DNA of 64,000 bases from Halomicroarcula saliterrae (GTDB taxonomy: Archaea > Halobacteriota > Halobacteria > Halobacteriales > Haloarculaceae), in NCBI RefSeq assembly GCF_031624395.1, contig NZ_JAMQON010000004.1, positions 240,988-304,987 on the forward strand, given 5' to 3'. Every line of letters begins with the position of its first letter. Position 1 is the stretch's first letter. Shown here piece by piece: positions 16,456-25,772 of the stretch. The position numbers were made by a program, and so were the translations under genes. The notes beneath the pieces were generated by a model. It worked only from the letters and a program-made list of their open reading frames with translations. It was not told where the DNA came from and made no database searches.

Positions 16456-18333
16456 ATGGAAATCGTCCCGGACACGAGCGTGGTCATCGACGGCCGCGTG
16501 TCCACACAGATTGCAGCCGACGCCGACCCCGACAGCGAGGTCGACGGCATGGGCTTTGCGGGCGCGACGGTCGTCGTCCCCGAGGCGGTCGTCGGCGAAC
16601 TCGAAGCACAGGCCAACGACGGCCGTGACACCGGCTGGGAAGGGCTCGAAGAGCTCCAGGCGCTCATCACGCTGGCCGACGAGGGCACTATCGACGTGGA
16701 GTACGTCGGCCGCCGGCCCGACGCCGTCGAGAAGCGCGACGCCGGCGAGGGCGAGATCGACGCGCTCATCCGCGATATCGCCGGCGACCGGGGCGCGACG
16801 CTGGTCACGAGCGACGACGTCCAGGCCGAGGTCGCCCGGTCGAAAGGCCTCGATGTGGAGTACATCGAGCCGCGGGGCCGCGCGGTCGACCGCCTCGAAA
16901 TCGAGAACTTCTTCGACGAGGGGACGATGAGCGTCCACCTCAAGGTCGGGGTCAGCCCCTACGCCAAGAAGGGCTCTATCGGCGACATGCACTACCAGCC
17001 CATCCGGGACGAGCCGGCGACGGAGGCGGAGCTTCGGGGCTACGCCGACGAGATAGTCGACGCCGCCCGTGACTCGCCCGACGGCTTTCTCGAACTGGAC
17101 GAGCCGGGGATGAGCATCGTCCAGTTTCGCGACCTGCGAATCGCCATCGCCCGCCCGCCGTTCTCGGACGCCCGGGAGATTACCGCGGTGCGGCCCATCG
17201 TCAAGACCGAACTGGACGACTACGACCACGCCGACGAGCTCCGCCAGCGCTTCACGGAACACCAGCGGGGCGTCCTCATCGCCGGCTCGCCCGGCGCCGG
17301 GAAGTCCACGTTCGCACAGGCGGTCGGCGAGTTCCTCGTCGATTCGGACTACTCCGTCAAGACGATGGAGAAGCCGCGGGACCTGCAGGTCGGCCCCGAG
17401 ATAACCCAGTACACCGCGCTGGGCGGGTCGATGGAGAAGACCGCCGACTCGCTGCTGATGGTCCGGCCCGACTACACCATCTACGACGAGGTCCGCAAGA
17501 CCGACGACTTCGAGGTCTTTGCCGACATGCGGCTGGCCGGCGTCGGGATGGTCGGCGTCGTCCACGCGACGCGGGCCGTCGACGCCCTCCAGCGGCTCAT
17601 CGGCCGCGTCGAGCTCGGATTGATACCACAGATAGTCGACACCGTCGTCTACATCGAGGCCGGTGAAGTCCACACCGTCTACGACGTCAAGACCGAGGTG
17701 AAGGTCCCGCAGGGCCTGATGGAGGAGGACCTCGCGCGCCCGGTCATCATGGTCCGGGACTTCGAGACCGGCCAGCCCGAGTTCGAGATCTACACGTTCA
17801 ACCGTCAGGTCGTCACCGTCCCGCTCAACGAGGACGAGGACGAACAGGACTCGGGCGTCGACCGCCTCGCGAAACAGGAGGTCGAGCGCGAGATTCGCTC
17901 CATCGCCCGCGGTCACGTGGACGTGGAACTGCGCGGCCCCAACAACGCCGTCGTCTGGGTCGAGGAAGACGACATCCCGCAGGTCATCGGCAAGGGCGGC
18001 GGTCGCATCACCGACGTGGAGAACCGACTGGGCATCGACATCGACGTGCGGACCCTCGACGAGAAACCCACGGGGCCGTCGGGCGGCCCGCAGAAAGACA
18101 GCGGCGGCGGACAGGGCGAAATCGTCCAGCCGGAGGTCACGTCCCGGCACGTGATGATTCCGCTCGACGGGCACGCGGGCGACACCGTCGAGGTGCAGGC
18201 CGACGGGGAGTACCTCTTCACCGCGACCGTCTCCCGGGGCGGCGAGATTCAGGTCTCCCGTGGCTCCGGCATCGCCGAGGAACTGGAGCGGGCCATCGAC
18301 CGCGCCAGTACGATTACGGTCGTCCCGTCGTAG
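16456..18333 (+). CDS. PIN domain-ATPase-KH domain protein
   Basis: 625 aa from the ATG at 16456 (MEIVPDTSVVIDGRV). The N-terminal ~140 residues are a PIN nuclease-type domain with acidic residues (PDTSVVIDG, EGEIDALI, TSDD). The centre is a PilT/VirB11-like ATPase with Walker A GSPGAGKST at 277-285. A KH RNA-binding domain with the VIGKGGGRI loop begins near 510. This three-domain family is conserved in archaea; its role is thought to involve RNA but is not established. It is probably unrelated to the nitrogen genes upstream. Confidence 0.88.
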   Translation: MEIVPDTSVVIDGRVSTQIAADADPDSEVDGMGFAGATVVVPEAVVGELEAQANDGRDTGWEGLEELQALITLADEGTIDVEYVGRRPDAVEKRDAGEGEIDALIRDIAGDRGATLVTSDDVQAEVARSKGLDVEYIEPRGRAVDRLEIENFFDEGTMSVHLKVGVSPYAKKGSIGDMHYQPIRDEPATEAELRGYADEIVDAARDSPDGFLELDEPGMSIVQFRDLRIAIARPPFSDAREITAVRPIVKTELDDYDHADELRQRFTEHQRGVLIAGSPGAGKSTFAQAVGEFLVDSDYSVKTMEKPRDLQVGPEITQYTALGGSMEKTADSLLMVRPDYTIYDEVRKTDDFEVFADMRLAGVGMVGVVHATRAVDALQRLIGRVELGLIPQIVDTVVYIEAGEVHTVYDVKTEVKVPQGLMEEDLARPVIMVRDFETGQPEFEIYTFNRQVVTVPLNEDEDEQDSGVDRLAKQEVEREIRSIARGHVDVELRGPNNAVVWVEEDDIPQVIGKGGGRITDVENRLGIDIDVRTLDEKPTGPSGGPQKDSGGGQGEIVQPEVTSRHVMIPLDGHAGDTVEVQADGEYLFTATVSRGGEIQVSRGSGIAEELERAIDRASTITVVPS

Positions 18334-18531
18334 GGCCCAGCAGGCGCGTTTTCAGCGACGGTTTTCGGGGGAGCGGCGCGAGCACCGAGCTGCGTCTTCA
18401 GTAGTTTTACCCCGACAAACTGCTTGTATTTCCCAAGTTCGCCCGCAGATAAGTAGATACCAATAGTGTATAAGGTAATTCACAGACGTATGTCCACAGC
18501 ACTTTTGTACCGGTTCGTGGTTGTCTCTCAC

Positions 18532-18693
18532 ATGGCAGTGAACGAATCACACACGATGTCGGCCGGCGTCGCCGACACCGGCTCCGCAGAGATGACCAGC
18601 GACCGCTACTGTCGACACTGCGCCGAAATCGCACTGGTGTACGACACGACCGCGAGTCGAGCGCGCTGTCGCTCCTGTGGAGAACTGGCATGA
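18532..18693 (+). CDS. Small zinc-ribbon protein
   Basis: 53 aa from the ATG at 18532. Earlier in-frame starts (18466, 18490) are disfavoured because a TATA-like TGTATAAGG at about 18467-18475 places transcription start near 18500. The C-terminal part has two CxxC pairs (YCRHC and RCRSC) separated by about 16 residues, forming a likely zinc ribbon. The N-terminal part is low-complexity and Ser/Ala rich. Its stop overlaps the start of the next tiny gene as ATGA. The function is unknown; nucleic-acid or protein binding is possible. Confidence 0.6.
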   Translation: MAVNESHTMSAGVADTGSAEMTSDRYCRHCAEIALVYDTTASRARCRSCGELA

Positions 18694-18809
18694 GCGCTCG
18701 CAGACGGATTCGAGCGGCGGTGCAGGCTCGGTCGAGTAACGGCTGTGGGTTCTGTGGGCAGCGGTTCGGTTGTCCGGCCTGCGGCGAGACAGGAAGCGAC
18801 AGTCAGTAA
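18690..18809 (+). CDS. 39-residue double-CxxC micro zinc protein
   Basis: The ATG at 18690 overlaps the TGA of the preceding zinc-ribbon gene (ATGA), so translation is probably coupled. The 39 aa product starts with a basic stretch (MSARRRIRAAVQARSS) and then has C19-x2-C22-x5-C28-x2-C31, a compact metal knuckle pair. The basic tail plus a metal-binding core would suit nucleic-acid binding. Its TAA lies one base before the end of the convergent regulator gene at 18811. No family was recognised. Confidence 0.5.
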   Translation: MSARRRIRAAVQARSSNGCGFCGQRFGCPACGETGSDSQ

Positions 18810-18810
18810 G

Positions 18811-19077
18811 CTAATCCGAGATGGCGGCGTCGGCCTGATCGGCGGGCTGGTCGGTCAGTTCGTAGAGATTCTGTCGCGCGTCGGCAAAGTAGACGTCCTC
18901 CTCGATAACGCCGACCTCGTCGAGTCGTTCGAGCGCATAGCGGACCGTGCGCGCCGAGAGCATCGACTCCTCGACGATGCCCTTCTGGGTCAGCGGCCCG
19001 TCGTACTCCAGTACCTTGTAGACGAGCTTCGCGCTGGGCGGGAGGTCCGTGATACCCTCGCCATCGGTTTCCGTCAT
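18811..19077 (-). CDS. Small winged-helix transcriptional regulator
   Basis: 88 aa, a compact winged helix-turn-helix of the MarR/ArsR-like type frequent in haloarchaea. The segment PPSAKLVYKVLEYDGPLTQKGIVEESMLSARTVRYAL (residues about 13-49) gives helices 1 to 3, with SARTVRYAL as the recognition helix. GVIEEDVYF follows as the wing. The C-terminal tail is acidic. There is no ligand domain. It is convergent with the zinc-ribbon pair and divergent from the EMC6-like gene by 131 bases, so it could control either itself or the membrane gene. Confidence 0.78.
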   Translation of the reverse strand: MTETDGEGITDLPPSAKLVYKVLEYDGPLTQKGIVEESMLSARTVRYALERLDEVGVIEEDVYFADARQNLYELTDQPADQADAAISD

Positions 19078-19208
19078 TAGCTGCTACGAATGTCGCCGGA
19101 TGCATAAAGATTGAGGAGTGTCTTCGGCAGACGGGCGCTCGCGCGGGTTCTGTGCGGGCCGGTCCCGGAACCGCGCCCCTTTTGGTGGCGGGTGGTCGAA
19201 CTGTGGGT

Positions 19209-19505
19209 ATGGCCACGGATACGGCGGACGGAATGAGTTCCCATATGCGGGGGCTCACTGTCACGACGATAACGGCGATCGCCGGTATCGGCGCGGCGTT
19301 CGTATCGAACGCCGTCGCGAGCGGTGCGACCGATACGGTCGCGTTGCTCGTCGTTCTCGCCGCCATCTTCGCGCAGCTGCCGCTGTTACGGGGAATCGGT
19401 ATCCTCGACGACGACTTCTCGGGGAAAGACTATCTCTACATCTCCTTTATGACGTTCGCGCTCTGGTTCGTCTCCTGGGGGATTCTGCTGACAGCGGGGG
19501 CCTGA
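19209..19505 (+). CDS. EMC6-like small membrane protein
   Basis: 98 aa from the ATG at 19209. Three hydrophobic segments are visible (about residues 17-37, 44-60 and 77-97), with a short polar loop DDDFSGKDYLY before the last. Archaeal proteins of this size and layout are annotated as EMC6-like, related to a core subunit of the eukaryotic ER membrane protein complex that inserts membrane proteins. The stop lies two bases before the ABCE1 start, so the two are co-transcribed. The family assignment is by resemblance and is not certain. Confidence 0.55.
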   Translation: MATDTADGMSSHMRGLTVTTITAIAGIGAAFVSNAVASGATDTVALLVVLAAIFAQLPLLRGIGILDDDFSGKDYLYISFMTFALWFVSWGILLTAGA

Positions 19506-19507
19506 AC

Positions 19508-21346
19508 ATGGCGGAGGACAGCATCGCAGTGGTCGACCTCGACCGGTGCCAGCCCGACCGCTGTAACTACGAGTGTATGAACTACTGCCCGCCCAACCGG
19601 AGCGGGAAAGAGTGCATCGTCAAGCGCGGCGACACCTACGAGGACGACGAGGAGTTCGAGGGCAAGCCCGACCAGGTCCGCATCTCCGAGGAGATCTGTC
19701 TGGGCGAGAGCTGTGGTATCTGCGTCAACAAGTGCCCCTTCGACGCCATCGAGATCATCAATCTGCCACAGGAGCTGAACGAGGAACCGGTCCATCGCTA
19801 CGGCGAGAACGCCTTCGCGCTGTACGGCCTGCCCACGCCACAGGAGGGACAGGTCACCGGGATTCTCGGGCCGAACGGTATCGGGAAGACCACCGCCGTG
19901 CGCATCCTCGCCGACGAGATGGCGCCCAACCTCGGCCAGTACGGTACCGAGCCGAGCTGGGACGAGATCCTCGACGAGTACCGCGGGACCGCGCTGCAGG
20001 ATTACCTCGAAGACATGCGCGACGGCGACGTGAGCGTCGCCCGCAAGCCCCAGTACGTCGACCGCATCCCCGACCAGTTCGACGGGCCGGCCCGTCAGTT
20101 GCTGGAACAGACCGACGAGCGGGGGGTCCTCGACGAGCTCGTCGACCGCACGGGTATCCGCCCGGTCGTCGACAACCACATCGACGAGCTCTCGGGCGGG
20201 GAGCTCCAGCGGGTCGCGCTCGTCGCCACCCTCGCGAGAGACGCCGACTTCTACTTCCTCGACGAGATCACGCCCTACCTCGATATCGGCCAGCGGATGA
20301 CCGCCGCCCGGCTCATCCGTGAACTCGCCGAGGAAGGCGACCGCTCGATGCTCGTCGTCGAACACGACCTCGCCATTCTGGACCTGCTCGCGGACAACAT
20401 CAACATGGCCTACGGGTCGCCCGGGGCGTACGGTATCATCACGCCGCCCAAGTCCACGAAGAAGGGCATCAACCAGTACCTCTCGGGCTATCTCGAGAAC
20501 GAGAACATGCGCATCCGGCAGACGGAAATCGAGTTCGAGGAGCACGCGCCACGGAGCGCCTCGACGGGCGACGTGGTCATCGAGTACCCCGACCTCACCA
20601 AGTCCTACGGCGACGGCGAGTTCACCCTCGACGTCGACGCCGGGACCATCCGCGAGAGCGAAGTGCTCGGCGTGGTGGGTCCCAACGGTATCGGGAAGTC
20701 GACGTTCGCGAAGATGCTCGCCGGCCGGCTGGAGGCCACCGAGGGCAGCGTCGACGCCGACCTCGACATCGCCTACAAGCCACAGTACATCGAGATCGAC
20801 CAGCCGATGCGGGTCGACGCCTTCCTCGCTTCGATTACGGACGACTTCGGCAGCTCCTACTGGACGACCGAAATCGCGGACCCGCTCCAGCTAGACGCGG
20901 TGATGGAACAGCAGCTCACCGACCTCTCCGGCGGGGAGCGCCAGCGGGTCGCCATCGCGGCCTGTCTCTCGAAGGACGCCGACCTCTACCTGCTCGACGA
21001 GCCGTCGGCCCACCTGGACGTCGAGCAGCGGGTGCTCGCGACGTCGGCGATTCGACGCTACGCCGAGAACCACGACGCGACGGCGATGGTCATCGACCAC
21101 GACATCTACATGATCGACCTGCTCGCGGACCGCCTGCTCGTCTTCGACGGCGAGCCCGCAAAATCCGGCCACGCCGCCCCGCCACAGGGGATGCGCGAGG
21201 GGATGAACGAGTTCCTCACGAACCTCGATATCACCTTCCGCCGGGACGAGCGCACTTCCCGACCGCGCATCAACAAACCCGGCTCGCAGCTCGACCGGAA
21301 ACAGAAGAACGCCGGCGAGTACTACTACGCGCCCGACGAGAGCTGA
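19508..21346 (+). CDS. Ribosome recycling ATPase ABCE1 (Rli1)
   Basis: 612 aa. The N-terminus holds two iron-sulfur clusters (CQPDRCNYECMNYCP and CLGESCGICVNKCP). Two ABC domains follow, with Walker A GPNGIGKTT and GPNGIGKST and signatures LSGGELQRV and LSGGERQRV. ABCE1 splits 70S ribosomes after termination. The start at 19508 is two bases after the upstream membrane gene. The last codons and the downstream 60 or so bases are repeated 154 bases further on (see the repeats at 21314-21559). Essential in archaea; identity is certain. Confidence 0.97.
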   Translation: MAEDSIAVVDLDRCQPDRCNYECMNYCPPNRSGKECIVKRGDTYEDDEEFEGKPDQVRISEEICLGESCGICVNKCPFDAIEIINLPQELNEEPVHRYGENAFALYGLPTPQEGQVTGILGPNGIGKTTAVRILADEMAPNLGQYGTEPSWDEILDEYRGTALQDYLEDMRDGDVSVARKPQYVDRIPDQFDGPARQLLEQTDERGVLDELVDRTGIRPVVDNHIDELSGGELQRVALVATLARDADFYFLDEITPYLDIGQRMTAARLIRELAEEGDRSMLVVEHDLAILDLLADNINMAYGSPGAYGIITPPKSTKKGINQYLSGYLENENMRIRQTEIEFEEHAPRSASTGDVVIEYPDLTKSYGDGEFTLDVDAGTIRESEVLGVVGPNGIGKSTFAKMLAGRLEATEGSVDADLDIAYKPQYIEIDQPMRVDAFLASITDDFGSSYWTTEIADPLQLDAVMEQQLTDLSGGERQRVAIAACLSKDADLYLLDEPSAHLDVEQRVLATSAIRRYAENHDATAMVIDHDIYMIDLLADRLLVFDGEPAKSGHAAPPQGMREGMNEFLTNLDITFRRDERTSRPRINKPGSQLDRKQKNAGEYYYAPDES

Positions 21347-21405
21347 AACTGAGCACCGTTTCACTCGACCGAGCGGAGCGAGGGAGAGCCTTTTTCGCCC
21401 ACGTT
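21314..21405 (+). repeat. Direct repeat copy 1: 3' end of the ABCE1 gene plus downstream T-tract
   Basis: 92 bases covering the last 11 codons of the ABCE1 gene (ending YAPDES-stop) and the following sequence through GAGAGCCTTTTTCGCCCACGTT. It matches copy 2 (21468-21559) with 7 differences by eye. The T-tract after GAGAGCC may be the transcription terminator. Confidence 0.8.
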
Positions 21406-21467
21406 TTTCGAGGAGTGGGTCCCGCAGGCCGCGGAGCGGCCGAGGAACCCCGACGCTGAAAAAGGTG

Positions 21468-21559
21468 GGCGAGGACGACTACGCGCCCGACGAGAGCTGA
21501 AACTGAGCACCGTTGCACTCGACCGAGCGAAGCGAAGGAGAGCCTTTTTTCCCCACGTT
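21468..21559 (+). repeat. Direct repeat copy 2: displaced copy of the ABCE1 3' end
   Basis: Lies exactly 154 bases after copy 1 and retains the reading frame text DYAPDES-stop, although no gene precedes it. The 62 bases between the copies contain GGTCCCGCAGGCCGCGGAGC-type GC-rich sequence. It looks like the remnant of a segmental duplication or of recombination with a second ABCE1 gene copy. It also ends in a T-tract (21545-21550), so two terminators may stand in tandem. Confidence 0.8.
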
Positions 21560-21573
21560 ACAGACGCTACAGC

Positions 21574-21951
21574 ATGGCACGGAGCAAACGCGCGGTCGTC
21601 GCCCGGGACCTGTTCGTCGGCACGTCGAGCGTCGTGACTGCCGGACTGATAGCTGCTTCGCTCGACGGACCGACGCCGTGGCCGCTCGGAGCCTTCGCTG
21701 CCGCGTTCGGTGTCGTTCTCTGCGCAGCGGTCGACCGAAGCAACGCGGGGGTCTGGGGACTCACAGCCGGGGTATCGGGTGGTATCCTCGCGTTGGCCGC
21801 GGTGCTGTGGTGGCTCGTGCCCGACACACCGGACGGGATGTTACCACCGCTGCTGTTCGGCCTCGGCGTCGGAACGGCGGCGAACCGACTGCTGTTCGGC
21901 GTCGTCTATCCCCTGCCCGACGCACGTCGGGAGCGGGAGAACGTCGCGTAG
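21574..21951 (+). CDS. Hypothetical membrane protein
   Basis: 125 aa with four predicted membrane helices (about residues 15-31, 37-53, 59-82 and 88-110) and short charged ends. No motif was recognised. The ATG at 21574 follows the duplicated ABCE1 terminator region by 14 bases. Length and topology suit a small integral membrane protein. It is convergent with the acidic gene at 22016. Confidence 0.6.
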   Translation: MARSKRAVVARDLFVGTSSVVTAGLIAASLDGPTPWPLGAFAAAFGVVLCAAVDRSNAGVWGLTAGVSGGILALAAVLWWLVPDTPDGMLPPLLFGLGVGTAANRLLFGVVYPLPDARRERENVA

Positions 21952-22015
21952 TTACTCGGTAGCGTTCTGAAAGGGTGTGGGGAGAACACACGGGGCCGCG
22001 TCGGTATGGGGGTAC

Positions 22016-22231
22016 CTACGCGGCGGGGTCGCTCGTATCGCCGGTTTCGGAACCGGCGACGGCATCGTCGAGCCCGTCAGCGACCTCGTCGGGGTCGAAC
22101 TCCTCGTCGGGTCGGAGCTCCCGGTCGGGGGAGTCCCCCGCCTGTGTTTCGGTGACCGATTCGTCGCCCGTGACCGCGACGAAGATGTCACCGAGCTCTG
22201 CAATTCGGTCGCTTGACTGACTCGTGCTCAT
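22016..22231 (-). CDS. Small acidic hypothetical protein
   Basis: 71 aa from the ATG at 22229-22231 (MSTSQSSDRIAELGDIFVAV). The N-terminal 25 residues could form a short amphipathic helix. The rest is strongly acidic (RPDEEFDPDEVADGLDDAV) and probably disordered. A longer frame begins at 22336 but overlaps the archaemetzincin end and lacks typical composition. Such short acidic proteins are common in haloarchaea; no function was recognised. Confidence 0.55.
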   Translation of the reverse strand: MSTSQSSDRIAELGDIFVAVTGDESVTETQAGDSPDRELRPDEEFDPDEVADGLDDAVAGSETGDTSDPAA

Positions 22232-22305
22232 CGCGATTGTATCGAAACACTGGGTGAAGGTAGCTTGGCCACCTAACACGTTAGGAACGTCGCCGTCCGG
22301 CGAAT

Positions 22306-22827
22306 CTAGAGGACGCTGCGCTGGCAGGAGCCACACAGCGACGACTCCTTGACGTCGACCTGGCGGACCGTCGGGGAGAAGTTCATCACGCAGCGCTTGT
22401 TGTCACAGTGTTCCAGCCCGAGGGTGTGGCCGATCTCGTGGACGACCTCCTTGCGAACCCGGGCGGAGAAGATGTCGCTGGCCGACTGGTTCGAGAAGCC
22501 GCCGTCCGAGGAGGTCTGGAGTCGGTACGTGGAGATGACGCTCCCGGAGCCACTGAGGTAGGCGAGTCCGAAGACGTAGTTTCGACGGCGGTAGAAGAGG
22601 TCCTTGGGAGTGATAGCGATGTTCTTGTCGCCCGAACCGACGCGGCGCGCGAGGTCGATGAACTCCTCGGCACGGTACTGGTCGCGGTCGCTGTGGTACG
22701 CACCGGCGGGGACCGACTGCGGCTCGTGCATCGAGACTTCGCAGTCGTAGGTCTCCCGGAGGCCCTCGGAGGCCTCGCGCTTGACGAGGCTCGAGACCTC
22801 GCCCACCGGTACGATGTCGACGTGCAT
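22306..22827 (-). CDS. amzA: Archaemetzincin family zinc metalloprotease
   Basis: 173 aa from the ATG at 22825-22827. The catalytic zinc motif is HEIGHTLGLEHC, the HExxHxxGxxH form of metzincins, followed by the Met-turn region CVMNFS. A second zinc site is formed by four cysteines (EHC, KRC and the C-terminal CGSC). This is the full archaemetzincin layout. The substrate in archaea is unknown. It is transcribed away from the UPF0146 gene with only 39 bases between starts, so the two promoters overlap. Confidence 0.92.
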   Translation of the reverse strand: MHVDIVPVGEVSSLVKREASEGLRETYDCEVSMHEPQSVPAGAYHSDRDQYRAEEFIDLARRVGSGDKNIAITPKDLFYRRRNYVFGLAYLSGSGSVISTYRLQTSSDGGFSNQSASDIFSARVRKEVVHEIGHTLGLEHCDNKRCVMNFSPTVRQVDVKESSLCGSCQRSVL

Positions 22828-22866
22828 GCGAACCCCTAAACGCCACCGGGCCATAAGTTTCCCGCC

Positions 22867-23265
22867 GTGACTGAGCCCGAGACAGCGCTGATAAACCGGC
22901 TGTCCGCGGTCGGTTCCGTCGTCGAGGTCGGCGTGGGGAACCGGCCGGACGTGGCCGCCGGGCTGGCCGCCCGGGGTGTCGACGTGACGGCGACCGACAT
23001 CCGCGAGCGGCCGGTCCCCGAGGGGGTCAGCTTCGTCCGGGACGACGTGACCGACCCGACGCTGTCGGTGTACGAAGGGGCCGATATCGTCTTCGCCCGG
23101 CATCTCCCACCGGAGCTCCAGCGACCCGTTCGTCAGGTCGCCCGCCGCGTCGGGGCGGCCTGCTGGTTCACGACGCTCGGCGGGGACCCCCCGGTGGTGC
23201 CGGTCGAGCCCGAGCAGTTGCCGGGCGGTGTGACGCTGTACCGGACCGTCGACGGCCCGGGATAG
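22867..23265 (+). CDS. UPF0146 family protein
   Basis: 132 aa starting at GTG 22867. A Rossmann-like start is visible ([28 protein letters not shown]), resembling the nucleotide-binding core of class I methyltransferases, but the protein is short and lacks the full fold. UPF0146 proteins are archaeal and uncharacterised. It is divergent from the archaemetzincin gene and 34 bases upstream of the HAD gene, probably in one transcript with it. Confidence 0.8.
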   Translation: MTEPETALINRLSAVGSVVEVGVGNRPDVAAGLAARGVDVTATDIRERPVPEGVSFVRDDVTDPTLSVYEGADIVFARHLPPELQRPVRQVARRVGAACWFTTLGGDPPVVPVEPEQLPGGVTLYRTVDGPG

Positions 23266-23299
23266 CAAGCGGCTTGAACGAGCACACAGACGGGCGAGT

Positions 23300-24160
23300 A
23301 TGCAAGTCGACGCTGTCGTGCTGGACATCGACGGGGTGCTCGTGGACGTGGCCGACTCCTACCGCCGGGCCATCGTCGAGTCCGTCGAACGGGTGTACGG
23401 CGACACCATCGCGAAGGGGGCGATTCAGCGGTTCAAGAACGCCGGCGGGTTCAACAACGACTGGGAGCTGACCGACGCGGCGGCGCTGTTCGTCCTCACG
23501 ACCCGCGAGACGGACGTGGACGTGGCGGCTTTCACCGACGCTATCGCCGAGCAGGGGGGCGGCCTCGACGCGGCGAAAGCGGTCGTCCGTGACCGCCTCG
23601 GTGCGGACGCCGACGGCGTCTTCGCGGCGTGGGACCCCGAACGGCTCCGCGAAGTGTTCCAGACGCTGTATCTGGGCAGCGAGCTGTATCGCGAGCTGGA
23701 AGGCGGCGAACCCGCCTTCGACGCGCCGGGGTACATCAACGACGAGCCGAAGTTGGTGAGCGAGGCGACTCTCGACACCCTCCAGAAGCGCTACGCGGTC
23801 GGCGTCGTCACCGGCCGCCCGGCGGCGGAAGCCGACATCGCGATGGAGCGGGTCGGCCTGTCCGTTCCCGACGAGCATCGGTTCACGATGGACGACTGGG
23901 AGCAGGGGAAACCCCACCCACACGCGTTGCGGTCGCTGGCCGAGCGCTTCGACGCCCGACGTATCGCCTTCGCCGGCGACACGCTCGACGACATCCAGAC
24001 GGCCGTCAACGCCGACGACGAGGACGACGACCGGGTGTACTACGGCATCGGCGTGCTGACCGGCGGGCTCACCGGCGAGGACGGCCGGCGGACCTACGCC
24101 AGTGCGGGCGCCAGCGCCGTCGTCGAGAGCGTCGAGGACCTGCCCGGCCTGCTGGAGTGA
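23300..24160 (+). CDS. HAD-superfamily hydrolase, archaeal IA type
   Basis: 286 aa. Motif I is DIDGVL with the nucleophile Asp9 and acid Asp11; motif II is the Thr of VVTGRP in the middle; motif III and IV appear as GKPHP and [11 protein letters not shown]. The N-terminal region matches an archaeal HAD-IA family (TIGR01548-like) often linked to histidine biosynthesis annotation, but the substrate is not known. A long cap domain separates motifs I and II. It is probably co-transcribed with the UPF0146 gene. Confidence 0.84.
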   Translation: MQVDAVVLDIDGVLVDVADSYRRAIVESVERVYGDTIAKGAIQRFKNAGGFNNDWELTDAAALFVLTTRETDVDVAAFTDAIAEQGGGLDAAKAVVRDRLGADADGVFAAWDPERLREVFQTLYLGSELYRELEGGEPAFDAPGYINDEPKLVSEATLDTLQKRYAVGVVTGRPAAEADIAMERVGLSVPDEHRFTMDDWEQGKPHPHALRSLAERFDARRIAFAGDTLDDIQTAVNADDEDDDRVYYGIGVLTGGLTGEDGRRTYASAGASAVVESVEDLPGLLE

Positions 24161-24437
24161 GCGGCGAGCAGTAGCGTCACTGGCGGCGACGCCACTGACA
24201 GACGTTGTACGTTCGGCCGTAGCGCGGCCGCTCGGGAATGTTAGAGAGACGGTTTAGGACAGACCGCGTACCCGTACGTGTAGCCACGTTCGGGCTGAAA
24301 GGTGCCGTCTGACCGTGCCGCCTACCAGAACAACGCCAGTGTCCGTACAAAAGGCCTCCGGTACCCGAGTGTGACAGCGACCGACTGACACCCGTCGCAC
24401 ACGGACATTGATATCTGCCCGCGTGGTAGAATTTGTC

Positions 24438-25766
<1,329 letters not shown>

Positions 25767-25772
25767 GGTGGG

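Noticed and set aside
15112-18174. 1020-codon minus-strand frame opposite the ureohydrolase and PIN-ATPase genes
   Set aside because: It spans two well-supported genes and the gap between them. GC-rich haloarchaeal DNA often leaves such antisense frames open.
21314-21559. Second ABCE1 gene fragment annotated as a pseudogene
   Set aside because: Only about 11 codons are duplicated, too little to call a pseudogene, so it is listed as a repeat.
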